Below, one piece after another: positions 10,784 through 22,900 of a DNA stretch of 64,000 bases. A model generated the notes under the pieces. The model saw only the letters and a list, made by a program, of their open reading frames with translations, was not told the origin of the DNA and searched no databases. Made by a program: the position numbers and the translations under genes. Positions within the stretch are counted from its first letter, which is position 1; the number at the start of each line of letters is the position of its first letter. This stretch comes from Bilabrum cf. latius (taxonomy: Eukaryota > Bigyra: Bicosoecida > Bigyra > Bicosoecida): the NCBI GenBank assembly GCA_965178125.1, contig OZ237739.1:1488001-1552000 (forward strand). The letters are read 5' to 3'.

Positions 10784-13189
10784 ATGGCTGCCTCGGTAGT
10801 CTCCCTTGGCGTGCAATCGAGCGCATCGACCGACGATGATTCTGAGTGAGAGCAGGCAACCGAGTTTGCCGACCCGTCTGAGCGCAACAAGCGCTACTTT
10901 CTACAATACACACTATATTTGCTTCATTGTGTCTGCCGCAGCTTGGAAGAAGAGCTCAACTTGATCCGTCAGCCCGCGAGCGAGCAAATGAAGCAGCTGA
11001 TGCAGACCGCCGTGATCTAGAGACAGAAGTCATTCGCAAAGGTAAAATCATCCATTAAAGGGGCAGTATCGAGCTTGCTACTCAATGTGGCGACCATGCT
11101 TGGAGAAAAGGCGGCTAGCGGGATCGACAGGCTGCGAAGCAGCTTGGAGCAGTACAGGGAGGCTCATGGCGAGCTTCCGAGGCCCCCAGCCGCAACTATA
11201 TCAAGCACCATTGAATAGGTACATACTGTAAGCACTGCCACAGCCAGTCAGTTTGAGAAGAAAGCCCTGGAGTGGGTATAGCAGCAGATGGTCCAGGCCG
11301 AATCGGAGCTCGCTGCTGCCAACGAGGCGGCCAGAGCGCTGTCGCAAGCGGAGCGAGATCTGACCCAAACTCTTTCCGAGGAAGAAGCCAGGTTGGCTTA
11401 GCAAGCTGAGCGCCTGTGCAAGTCAGCTCTCATGCACAGCGAGCGGTCCTGGCGAAGGTTCCTGGAGCGTCGGCAGAAGCAGCTCGACGACGGGCAGCAC
11501 AGGCTGTACCGCGATTGCTGGAACATGTTCAGCAGCACCGGAGCGGCAGGAGCAGGAGCAGGAGTAGCCGAGTTCGCACGCACCGAACAATAGGATGAGG
11601 ACGAGGACTGCGATGCTCCTATGCCCGCCCTCCTGCCTGCCCCCCTGGGCTCAAACGTCGCCGCCCATGCTGGTGCCATTCCAGGCAGTCAGGCCCGTGG
11701 ACGCCTTGAGGTGAGCCCATACAAGCTCGAGGAGTTCTCCTTCACTGCGGGGGCCCCCTTCGATAAGAAGAAGAAGCCGATGGCAAGAGACGCAGCACTT
11801 GCGCCGCAGCCCCAGACCACAGGCCGCCATGCATCGAGAGGCACTGCCAAGCCCTCGGCTCTGCGGTCTAAAGCTACAGCAAGCTAGCCGCTGCGCACCA
11901 TCCCAGAGGTTGGTGTGGATGAGGAGGGCGAGGACGAGGAGGAGGACGAGGGCGAGGTGGGGCGCAGGGCCGCCCGGCAGAGGCGCACCGCTGGAGGTCG
12001 CGGGAGTGCAGCTCTAGCCACCCAGGCCCCAATGAATGGGGATGACAGCGAGGACGAGGACGAGGACGAGGAGTGGAAGCAGAGCCAGGGATCGACCCCA
12101 ACCAAGCAGAGGCCCGCTCGCGCCAAGCAGGCATCGAAGCCCGCAGCCAGTCGGGGAGCAGCAGGCAAGCCAGCTCTCGAGTCCCTGTCTGCCAAGCCGT
12201 CAAGCCTCAAGCGGCTTGTTACGCAATAGAGCCAAGCTCGGGGCGACTCTGACTCGGAGACTGCCGGAGACGATTCCAACGACGACGATGAGGATGAGGA
12301 TGAGGATGAAGACGAGGTCGAGGATGAGCTGGAGGACCCCCTGCTGGCTTCCATGCTGAGCCAGAGCAGGAGCAAGCAGAAAACCCCGCGGGCGGGCGTG
12401 GCGAGCCTGGTTGCATCTAGCCAGTCGGGTCAATGTGCGAATCGCGGGCACTCATCCTCTTCGTCATCCTTTTCCTCTTCCTCCTCATCCGGGGGAACCC
12501 TGCGGCGCCGGAAGGCCCCCAGTAGGGTGGCAGGACTGGCCAGACCCAACAAGAAGACGTCTGGGGCGCGTGGCACCACTGCCGCGCCCCTAGCGGTAGG
12601 CAAGTCCAGCCCGGGTCCCAAGAAGGTCAGCTTCAACGACACCGTGCAGCAGCGGACCATCCAAGAAAGGGTCCTCGCCCAGGGCAGGGGTAGTGGCAAG
12701 AGCAAGGCCAAGGGCAAGGGCAAGGGGAAGGGGCAAGCTGCAGCGCCAGCGGCGGGCGTTTCCCCCGGATCCAAAGCCAAACAGGCTACAGTCTCTGGAG
12801 CAGGGACCAAATAGCCATCATAGAAGGCGACTGAGTCTTCAGGGGCACCCCCGGCACTGCATGCAGTTGGCAGGAAGACCGCAACAGTGGCACCCACTGG
12901 CGCCGGGAAGGATGAGACGCCGCCTGGTGCGCGGAGCAAGCAGCAGGATCAGAGGGGGAGGGGGGCATCTGCGGGGGGAGGTACCCCGGGAGGATTGGGA
13001 GGGGGACCTGGCAGAAAGACCTCCGGTGCAGCCATTCGGAGCATCTCGGCCGGGAAGCCCCGCCCGCAGCTGCGGCTGTCTCTGGCCTCGGCGGGGCCCG
13101 TGCGCCTGTCACAGCAGGGAGGCGCACTCCGGCGCAAGGCCAGCCGCGGAGGGCCTTCCAAGCTCGGCAAACTTACCAGCCGGCGCTGA
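10784..13189 (+). CDS. Unknown acidic/basic coiled-coil protein, two exons
   Basis: I do not recognise this protein. Exon 1 is 10784-10845 and exon 2 is 10942-13189. The intron starts GTGAGA and ends GCCGCAG, and the junction yields the acidic run DDDSDLEEELN. The frame is 769 residues and stops at TGA. Residues 20-250 are helical and probably coiled coil (SQFEKKALEWV, ARALSQAERDLTQTL, RRFLERRQKQLDDGQ). Acidic blocks and Lys/Ser/Gly-rich basic stretches follow, suggesting a nuclear or chromatin-associated protein. It contains nine in-frame TAG codons, several directly beside CAG or CAA codons (for example at 11279, 11590 and 12227), as expected if TAG is one more Gln codon. Without TAG decoding only short fragments would remain. 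Confidence 0.75.
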
Positions 13190-13464
13190 AAATGGTGCTC
13201 GGGAGTATCGGCTGTGCCGAATGTCGACGCGTGGTGGTGGATCGGTCCGCTCCGGATCGGGCTGATGATCCGACGCGATTGTCGCACTTACAAGATTTTT
13301 CAACTGTGAAACCTTTGCAAAGCCATTGAAATCGATTGTTTGAATACCACAAAGGTAGTCTAGCAGAGAGCTACCCCACAGCATCCCAGTGGAGATTTGA
13401 TTAGCAAGTGGGGAAACTCACTCGCTGTCCGGGAAAGGATACATACGTCTTGAAATATCGTGGT

Positions 13465-16400
13465 ATGGCAAGTCTACCAGACGAAAACGAGCCTGTCGGC
13501 TTTGACGAGTCAGAGAGCGATGACGAAGAGATGGAGGCTGCGATCCAAGCCGCCAAGAAGCGATTGGAAGAAGCCAAGAAACACAGGAAACAGCACCATG
13601 ATGTCGCGGCGCATGTTGAGAAAGATGCAGCAAAGGAAGACCAAGAATTCGATGGATTGTTCTCGCCAACTGAGTCTGGGGCAGGCCTCGAAGGCGAGTT
13701 CCCGGCTGGGCACTCTTCTGGGGCAGGGCGTTCCGCCAAGCCATCCCTGCTGGGTCTCTCGTCCACAGGAACCACACCTTAGGCTGGAGATTTAGATGAT
13801 TTGCTGGCATCTCTTGGTGGGCTCTAGCAGTCCAACACCTAGAGCAGCGACCTCGGGCTCAGCCCCAATCCAGCCGTGGGAGACGATCAGGAAACGGCGG
13901 GCTCGCCGGGCCACAAGCAAGCCAGGGACACCTTCGGAACCGTGGGTGGATCTGCTATGCTTGGAATGGGTAGCTCGGCTGGGATTGACGGCGCGTTGCC
14001 GGGGACAGGGGCGAGCGCCGCCGTGCAGGCGCAGGTGCGAAGGGCCCGCGCCGAGGCGGCCAAGCGAGCCCGGGCCCTTCTGGATGGAGAGATGCAGGCG
14101 GCTCGCCAGCGCGTGGGAGAGGAATCCAGCGCAAGAAGTGCTGCTGCTGCTGCTGCGAGTGGCAGCAGCATGGGCGGGGGCCATGGGGCGGGTGGCGGCA
14201 CGGCGGCCTACGCCGAGGCCCTGCTGGCCGAGGGCGAGGGCGAGGGCGAGGGCGAGCACGGGGCAAGTGCCTCGGGGGGCGAGTCTGCAGCGAGGGGCGC
14301 GGCGGCCCGCACGGAGGCGCAGGCGCGGGCACAGAAAGACCGTGAGGCTGTGCTTCTGCGTGCTCTGGCGCGGTGGGCCCGGGCCCGGGCCGCTGAGGAG
14401 GATGGACAGCAGCAGCGGGGGGGCTCCGGCGATGGTGATGGTGAGGGCGATGGCGATGGCGATGGCGGCCGCGTGAGGGCCATCGCGCAGGCGTTCAAGA
14501 AGAGCAGTGGGGACTTCCGGCACGGGAGAATTGATGCTGAGGGGTACTGCAACGCAGTGCAGGAGCAGCTGGGCACAGAAGGCGCGCGGGCGGTGCTGCC
14601 GCTGGCTGCTGCCGCCGTGCCCGTTGCCGACCGGAGGATGGCTTTGACTCGGGGGCTGGCAGCATGGATGGGGAGACAGGCGGGTGGAAGTAGGCACGGT
14701 GCGAGCAAGCCAGGGAAGGAGAGTGTAGGTCCTTCCAGGAGTGTAGGTCCCTCGGGCAGGAAGGGATACCTGGCGGCGGCAGGAACAGTGCGCTTGACCG
14801 CGGTGGGGGAGGGGGTCGGTCAGAGTGTTGGGGAGGACCACGAGCAGGAGGTAAGTGCGGGGCGAGAGGGTGTATCGTACATTGACGCGGTGAAGCGGCG
14901 GGCGCAGGCACTGGGGGGAGGCGCTGGGCCAAAGCCCGTGGGTGCTGCTTCCAGTGAGAGCGGGGGCGTGCAGGGAACAGGGAGGAGGATCGCAAGGGCT
15001 GACCCGCTCGCTCCTGCACCTGCACCTGCACCTGCACCTGCACCTGCACCTGCACCTGCACCTGCACCTGCACCTGCACCTGCACCTGCACCTGCACCTG
15101 CACCTGCACCTGCACCTGCACCTGCACCTGCACCTGCACCTGCACCTGCACCTGCACCTGCACCTGCACCTGCACCTGCACCTGCACCTGCACCTGCACC
15201 TGCACCTGCACCTGCACCTGCACCTGCACCTGCACCTGCACCTGCACCGATCGAAGCCGCGGCATCAGGCGATGGATCCGAAGCCGCCGTGTCAGAGGCC
15301 TCTGTGGCGGCCATCGCGGAGCAGCGCAGGGCAGCAGCAGCTGCCTCAAGCGGGCAGGGGGGCAAGATCGGGGCAGCACATGAAGCGGCAGAGGAGGAGG
15401 AGGAGCAGGCGGCAGCAGCTGCGCGTGCAGCCGAGGAGGAGGCGTTGGAGCCGCCGGCTGTAGGACGGTGGAACGAGGGCCGGCTTAGCATCCGGGTGTG
15501 GGGGGCACAGGAGGAGAGCAAAGAGAGTTTGACGGTGGACGCGATCGAGAGAACAAGAGGGGCAGCGGCCAGGGCTGGCGCAGGGGGTGCGGCCCCTGAC
15601 ACGTACATCACGTATGTGATGCAGGTCGCGTGGCAGTACTCGTACACAGATGGGGAGGCTGATGCAGCGGGTGGAGTTAGCACAGCGGCTGGTGCTGGGG
15701 GGGGCACCAAGACCAAGACGTTCATGGTTAGTCGCCGGTATCGCGAGTTTGAACAGCTGCGCATCGACCTCGCCGAAGCCCTGCAGCACTCCAAGGAGAC
15801 GCAGGCCTCCCTGCTGGGCAACGTGTTCGGCACATGGCTCCCCGCGCTCCCCGGCAAAACCCTGTTCGTGGACGGCAGAGACGAAACGGTGGTCAAACAG
15901 AGGCGGCTGGGCCTGCAGCGCTTCCTACGGGAGACCCTCAAGCAGTTCCCCACGGCCCTGCAGCAGCCGTGCATGGATCGCTTCCTGCTGCTGGGGCCCT
16001 CCCTCGGCGGGATCCTCAGCGAGAGGCTACTACGAGACGAGGGAGCGATGCAGCGGGCACAGCAATCGTCACACCAGCAGAGGAGGAGGCAGCAGCCGTA
16101 GCAGCAGCCGGCTCTGGGACAGGCCCCTCCCGGCTACCCGCATCCGGTGGCTGATATGCGGGCGGCGGGCGCGAGGAGCAGTGCGCCGGCGTCGGCGTCC
16201 ACCCGTCCCGGGGGGGCCGGAAGAGGAGGTGTCGAGACCCCAACCTAGGGTGGGAGCAGCGGAGGGTCAGGATCTGGGTCAGGGGCAGGGGCCGGTTCCA
16301 AGAGCGGCGGTAAGCGCGCCCCTCCCCGCCTGCTGAATGACAAGCGCATGACCCAGCTCGAGACTCTGGTTGCGCTGTTCGAGGCGTCCGTGGGGCAGCT

Positions 16401-16698
16401 GGACGCGTCTCGGTCGGACCCGAGGAGGAGCGCTGATCTGGTGCACCAGGCGAACAGGCTAAAGTTCGAGCAGGGGCGGCTGCAGTTCACGCTGGCGATG
16501 GCGCAGTCGGGGGAGCTTCAGAGTTTCTTGGCCGAGGGGGAGGACGCGTCCGTGATCGCGGCGCGGTGCCTGCAGGCCGAGGAGCAGCTGCAGACCGCCA
16601 TGGGCACGTTCGAGAGCATGTGCTTGCTTGCGTCCCATGTGTTTGGACCGTTGCAGGCGCGAACGCAGGGACATTCGATGGTGCGACCTGGCCAGTGA
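13465..16698 (+). CDS. PX-domain (phosphoinositide-binding) protein with long Pro-Ala tract
   Basis: A probable sorting-nexin-like protein of endosomal membranes. The ATG at 13465 (MASLPDENEPVGFDESESDD) is the first in frame, and the stop is TGA at 16696. The product is 1,077 residues. An N-terminal acidic and coiled region is followed by a Pro-Ala run of about 40 dipeptides (nucleotides 15007-15250). The PX domain spans roughly residues 670-850. It shows TYVMQVAWQYSYTDGE, the basic FMVSRRYREFEQLRIDL motif that binds phosphoinositide head groups, and LPALPGKTLF followed by RRLGLQRFLRETL. The C-terminal 120 residues are helical (RMTQLETLVALFEASVGQL), as in BAR-like or coiled regions of sorting nexins. 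Five in-frame TAGs occur (near 13780, 13825, 13840, 16099 and 16246). One sits in a QQP-x-QQP context. Confidence 0.88.
15007..15250 (+). repeat. (CCTGCA)n expansion encoding Pro-Ala
   Basis: About 40 uninterrupted copies of a CCTGCA/CACCTG hexamer lie in frame within the PX-domain gene. They encode an extended Pro-Ala linker. The near-perfect copies suggest recent expansion by slippage. Confidence 0.97.
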
Positions 16699-16844
16699 CC
16701 TGCCAGCAGTGCGACGCAAACTTGCTGCCACTGGCAGTGGTGATGATGATTCGCTCGTGTTCCGTGGGAAATTGTGGTCTGTCTGCGGGGTACACCGGCT
16801 GCATCGAGTGCTCATGCAGACCTTAGTATTCGACTTTGTTAGAT

Positions 16845-19250
16845 ATGTCGATGAGTGCAAAACGAATCGGTCCGTCAGCGTGCTCATCGCCCTTATTTAG
16901 ACAATTTTTACTTTGTGTGAGCCCGCGGCGGAAATTGCACTTCGCTTTGAGACCCCGCCGAAATACAATCTTCATTCGACGGCCCCTTAATGATAGCACA
17001 GACGGATTTTCGTTGGATTGTTCATACATTGGAGAAACACGGGACCTATTCGAGCAGTTGGACGTGGATGGGGTAACGCCACGGGGTCGGTAAGTTACGC
17101 CGCGCTGCAATAGCTATCGAGCTAAGCGCATCGAGCACGCACGTTTAGACTTTTCCTAATCTTACTGTACCACAGATGGCTGGAGACTGTTCTGATCTGC
17201 TTGCTCGTGTGTCAGGTAAGCCATTTACGGAACAAATCGGCTGGTGCGCTGCCCCTTCTAGGTCCAGTTCCATGTTTAATAGAGGTTTTCCTAATCTGTG
17301 ATGCAGGTAGTTGCATCTGCTATGGCTGTTTCTTGGTCTAGTCGAGAGGACGAGTACTCCTGGTGCATGTGCTGCTACTGCTTTGCACCCCTCTATTTCA
17401 GCTTCTCTGGCGAGGAGCAGTACAGAAACGCGATCGACGGGCTTCGCATGCAGCAGCCGATGTCGTTTCGGCCCACGTCTGACATTGCAGGAGCAGCCTC
17501 ATTTGCATTTGGAGCCGCTGGGCTCACCGCCGTGGTGCAGGCCGTGGTGCTATCGGCCATCGTCGGGATGACCAACGAGGCCATCGTGAACGGGAGCACC
17601 ACCAAAACAGCCGAGGAGCTCCTGGGCACCTCTGCCATACTATTCGCCCTCTCTCTCGCCAACACGGCCTACACAGTCATGACCACCACAGAGGGATACA
17701 TTGGCAGCCTCACGGGCACCGCAGTGGTTGCATCCAGGCAGCACGTGCAAGCCCTCAAGGAGCGTCGGGGGGACGGGGACGATGACTCCCCCGACGGGTG
17801 CACCACCCTGGCGCAGTACACCTCCAAGAGCCGCGTCAGACTCAGAGACCCCATCGGACAGCTGCCGCGGGCAGCCGGCATCGCCGCTGTGGGAGCGCTC
17901 ATGCTTGCCGTGGCCATGGGCTCCAGCTACTACGACATCGCCGTGGCCTTTGAGCAATAGGACGTGGTGCCTGACGCCATCGGAAGAAGGCGCATGAGTA
18001 CAGCGCGCGATGTTGCGTGGGGCGATGCGGCCGATGGTGCCGCGGTCCTGCGTCTGGACTCGTGGCACGAGGCCGCTGGCGCTCCGGACTCAGAGGAAGA
18101 GGGATTCAACCACGAGGGGGTGCATGGGCTGCTGCAAACTGATGGCACAGCGTGGGAAATGGGGGCAGAGGCTCGTGTTTTGCAGGGAGGTGGAACGAAC
18201 AGTACCGGCAACAAAACTGCGCTCTCGTCAGTGCTGGACCGAGAGAGCGCGCTGGTGCTCAGGAACGTGCTGGCGGTGCGCGTGTCTTCTCTTTTCCTCG
18301 CAGTGGGGTGGGCATTCTGGGTGGGCCTGCTGTTCGTGCTGCTGGGCGTGCTCGGATGCATTGAGTAGTCCTGCTGCAAGGATGACGGGATTGGCGACGG
18401 TTTGGTGGCACTGGGTACTTTCGCCGGGATCGGGGCAGCCATCCTCGTGGCATTTGTGTTCCTCATGGTGGGGCTCGTAGGGGTGGGGATCGTGGGGGGC
18501 TTGGCCTTCACCGGGTGGGTGGCCCGCTCCTTCTTCCAGTCGCTCGCCACGTTCAACCTGGACGAGGAAGAAGTAAACGCAGAGGGAATAAGCGCCGCGC
18601 TTCTCGTGTCGGGCCTCCGGTGCTGCATGCCGAGGATCGTGTCGGACGAGGAGCTGCACCAAGGGGCAGACACGGAGAGCCAGAGGATCATCCGCAGGCT
18701 GCACGAGCCGCTGTACGTGGCCAACTGGGCCTGCAGGGGAGTGTGCCTGTCGGCGCTGCTCGACGTGGGGCTAGGCGTGTATGCAATGCTGAACGCGACG
18801 CTGTTTGACGCTCTACGCACCGAGCTGATCGAGGGCTACGAGATCGGGATCGTGTGCGGGCTGCTGGGGATCATCTTGAACGGCTTAGCTCTACCATTGC
18901 TGGTGTACGTGTGGTGCAGCGGGGTGCTGAGCATGACGAAGGAGCAGGATGGGGATATGGTGGGGGAGCAGCTGGACATGTCCTACGACCCTGCGTCTCT
19001 AAGCCTGGTGGAGGCCGCGGTGCTGCGGATGGACGGGGACGTGCTGCACATATTCAACAACATGAACCTGCTGAAGTAGAAGAGCGAGGCCGAGACGTCT
19101 GACGGGGGCGTGGGCATGCTAGACAAGGACGAGGGCGACCCGGTCGAGGTGGCTAGGGGGCTCGGCCAGGTGTACGCGAGTGCCAGTGGGGGTGCGGGGG
19201 CCGACAAGGGCGAAGGAAAGGGGAAGGGGAAGGGCTCGGACCAGGTGTGA
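16845..19250 (+). CDS. Multi-spanning membrane protein of unknown function, three exons
   Basis: No family is recognised. Exons are 16845-17089, 17176-17215 (40 bases) and 17307-19250. Both introns have GTAAG donors and end CACAG or TGCAG, with a CTAAT branch-like motif 12-16 bases before the acceptor. Phases agree through all three exons and give 742 residues with a TGA stop. The spliced joint creates the hydrophobic segment WLETVLICLLVCQVVASAM. Further membrane segments follow around AASFAFGAAGLTAVVQAVV, AGIAAVGALMLAVAMGSSYY, LFLAVGWAFWVGLLFVLLG, GIGAAILVAFVFLMVGLVG and IGIVCGLLGIILNGLALPLL, so about eight helices are likely. The loop regions are acidic. The start ATG is the first in frame, but an upstream exon cannot be excluded. 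Three in-frame TAGs occur (17958, 18366, 19077). Confidence 0.75.
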
Positions 19251-19926
19251 TCGCAATAGGGCAGCCAGCCGATTCTGTGTTGTGTGGCTGAACTGGTCTT
19301 CGTGCTTTCAGTTTGCGCGACAGACGACGGGCGACCGGGAAAGCATCCGCAATATCGCATGCGTTGGTGAGGCCACCAAGGTCAATGAGATTGAGGTCGC
19401 GCGTTGGGTGCAGTACCCGATCGAGGTGCAGGATCAGATGCGACGTAGCGAAGCAGAGGAGAGAGCACGGTTGATGAGGCCAGTTCAGTGTGGTACGGGC
19501 AAGGACGGCGGCGAGGGGCGGTCGAGGGGGGGGGGGCGGGCGGAGTAGAGACGGGTGGCGGTTCACCAAGCGGGTGGGGGAGTAGTGGAGGAGGAGATGA
19601 TTGTTGGGGCTATCTGGTTGGTAGACGGCGGATTGAAAGGTGGAGGCACAGGCCGGGCAGGTGATGGTGTGGGCGTGTGGGTGACGAGTGGCTCGGATTA
19701 GGGATCGGATCACCCGACCACACCCGGATGCGGATGAGGAAGATGGGAGGTCACAGTTAGACTTGAGCGGCAATCAAGCTGCGTGCTGTTCGGGCGGTTG
19801 GGGACAGCGCTCGCCAGTTTTTGCCATAACAGCCTCCTGCTCGGATTGTGGAATCCAACAATGTGGATCAAAATAAGGCGTCGACGAACAAGAAAAGGAC
19901 TTAGACTTGAGATCAACGCACGCCAT
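19251..19926. other. Convergent intergenic region
   Basis: The stretch lies between the TGA of the plus-strand membrane protein and the TGA of the minus-strand SET gene, so it should hold two 3' untranslated regions. Short frames on both strands show no recognisable protein and no domain. Confidence 0.5.
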
Positions 19927-22900
19927 TCACCCAATCACGAGCTCCGACTTTAGGAGTTGCCTCACCGACCACCGATCGCTTGCCTGGGCCTCGAGAAGCC
20001 CGCGGATGGAGGAGGCACCCGCCTCTCCGGCTGCATCCAGCGCCACCAGCCCGCTGCCAGCAGCGTCCATCCCCTTGAGCCGCTGCTGCAGCCCGATCAC
20101 ATCGTCCATGAGCAGCGGGCTGGATCCTCCCGCCACTTCCTACAGTGCCCCCGCGCCCAGTCCCTTCGCCATCCCGCCCCACACCTCGAGGATCGCCCGC
20201 CTCAATGTGAAGGTCGGGCCCAGCGCCGCCGCTACCTCGCTGGGATCCACCACGTGCTGACCGGTGCAGGCCCTGTGCAAGCAGCACCCCAGCCTCCAGC
20301 AGTCAGCCTGCGGCATGCGGGCGGGCATGCAGGCGTCCTCGCAGGCAGGGCCCAGCTTGCCCCCCTGTCCCGATTGGCCCAGCAGCACGCCCACCACCTC
20401 GCTGGGAGAGATGCCGCCCGTGCTCAGCAGTGCCTCCGGAGAGGCGCAGCACAGCCGGTCCACCACCTTACGCCCGTGCGCCCCGCTCAGCTTGGTCTCT
20501 AGCCAAGACCGCATCCTGTTAAGGGCCATGGGCAGCTCGTGCTTGACGCGCTGCCAGCCGGCTGCAGCCCGGGCTGCGACTGATCGCACTAGCGGCTTGC
20601 TGTCAGGGGTGTGCGCCGCGGTCACAAAAGCAGCCAGCGGCTCCATGGGCTCCAGGCAGTCCAGCCCGCGCACGAGAGCAGCCCCGCCCTCGTGCCTCAG
20701 CACCACGTCAGAGGGACACAGCCCAGAGACTGACACGCACCGCTCCTGGCACCGCAGCAGCGCGCGCCCGCACTCAAATGCCAGTCGCTTCAGTGCACCC
20801 CCTGCCATTGGTCCCGTCAGAGTCGCGATGGTCTGCACCCCGCCCTCGGTGCCAGGCTCAGAATCGCTCGATCCCTTGGGCTCGCCATCGTCCTGCAGGA
20901 CGAGGGCAACGGCCGCCCGCGCCGCTTCCGTTCCCAAGGCGGGGTCGCCCATTGCCAGACTTGAGGGAACAGCCAGGTGCGGGTGCCGGCCGATGCGCGC
21001 CAGCCGGCCCACACCAAGGCCCCGCGCCGCTGCTGCTCCCAGCTGGGACCCGTCGGCCAGCCCCCCCTTCCTGGGGTCGCTTCGGGGACGGTCTGCCTCC
21101 CCGTCCTCCCCATCGCTGTCGGACCCCGCGCCGCTCCTCACAGCCGCCACCACCGAGCTCAGCCGCGACGATCTGCTCCGGATCCTCGCCTGCGCCGCCT
21201 TGGCCGCCGCCGCTGCCCGCTCCGATTCCCCCACGGCCATGGCATGCAGCGCGGCCACGCACCGCCCCTGGTCCCCGCTCGCGGCGAAGGACTGCACCAC
21301 CTGCACCAGCGTCTCCGGGCGGGCCCCCGCCGGCGGCTTCCAGTGCTCCGGCAGCTGGGACAATCCCTTGCCGGAGGGCGCCGCCCCTGCCTTGCCGCCC
21401 AGCAGCACGGCAGCTCCCGCCGCAGCCGCCGCCAGCGAACCCCCTGGAGAGTGCACCCTTCTGGCCAGCGCCACCCGGGCCAGCGCCCTCCTGAGGCTAG
21501 AGGCGAATGCTACCACCGGACTCATGGCACCCTGCTGCACACCGTCAGATGCGCCCGTGGAAATGCAGTCACCCACCAGCACGCCCCCTTGTCCTCCGGC
21601 TCCCGTGCCGCTGCCTTCACCCTTTGCTGCGCCTTCGCCTGCCCTCTCGTCCTCCTCCACCGATGGCACCGCAGCGGCCCCCATGCAGGCGGGCAGCAGC
21701 CAGGTGCTCCTCCCCTGCGCGCCCTCCGTGTCGTCCTCGTCCACCAGCGCACGGCCAGCCACCGCATCATGCTCGGCGTCGTACGAATCAGGACGGTCAC
21801 CAGAGTACCCCTGGGACGAGGAGGATGACGAGGACGAGGACGAGGAGGCACCACCAGAGTGCCCAGGGCGCGTGCCCTCCAGCACCCATCGCTCCGCTAG
21901 CCTCGCCGCACCAGGCGCACCAAGATCGAGCCCGTCTCCCGCCGGTGCCACCGTCATGCGCCCAGCCGCTCCCTGCTGCTTGGTCTCCATCGCGGCCGAT
22001 TCCATCAGACGCAGGCACCTCGCCACGTCTTCTGCTCCGATCACCACGTCAGCCACGCCAGTATCGGCTTCGAACGCTGCCCCGCGCGAGGCGGCCAGCT
22101 GGGTCCGCTCTCCCACAACTTTGACCACCTGTGACTTGAGCTGCCTCAGCGCCGTTTTGGGATCCCCTGCGGTCGATGGCGAAGCGGCAGGGGGCGAGGC
22201 AGTGGGCGAGGAGGAGGAGGGAGCGCCATCCTCCCCTGCCTACCCCTGGGTAGCCCCCAGGCCCACCCCCTCGCCTGCCCCTGCCCCTGCCCCTGCCCCT
22301 GCCTCCATCGCAGCTTGCCCCCTCTATGCGGCTGCCTGGGCGGCCTGCACCGTGGCGCGGAGGCTCCTCCCCGCACTCAGCTGCATGGGCGGCTCAATCC
22401 CCGGCCACCGCAGGTCAGCTGGGGCCAGGGCGTCGGCCCCAAAGTGACCGGGTGTCATCACGAACGGTCGCAACCAGTCGGGGCGGACGCTCGCACGGGA
22501 GCCAGAGGCTGCAGCAGCCTCGGGCGCGCTGATCTTGGACGATCTCCCGAGGTATCCGCGGGCCAGGCGGTGGACCCGTGCAGCACCCACGGCCACGGCT
22601 GCGGCTGCGATCGCGTGCGGCATGCAGTGCAGCACCGCTGCAGGTCTCCTTTCCAACAGCAGCGCCACCTCACAGAGGGCCACTTTGGCCACTGCCTTGA
22701 GTACAGGTGCGTGGTAGCACCTCTCCGCTTGGGCAGCTGCCGCCACCTGCTCGCTCACGGGCGGGCCCCCGGCATGCTCTACCGCTGGGCTCGAGGTGCC
22801 TTCCGCTGCTGCTGATGCCGATGAAGAAGACGATGACGAAGAGGACGTTGCAGCTCCAGCACTGGGAAGACTCGCCTCGCCCTGCCACTTGCGAGCCGCC

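Noticed and set aside
19153-19773. Long minus-strand open frame in the convergent spacer
   Set aside because: It overlaps the end of the membrane-protein gene, has no recognisable domain and looks like GC-rich chance open sequence.
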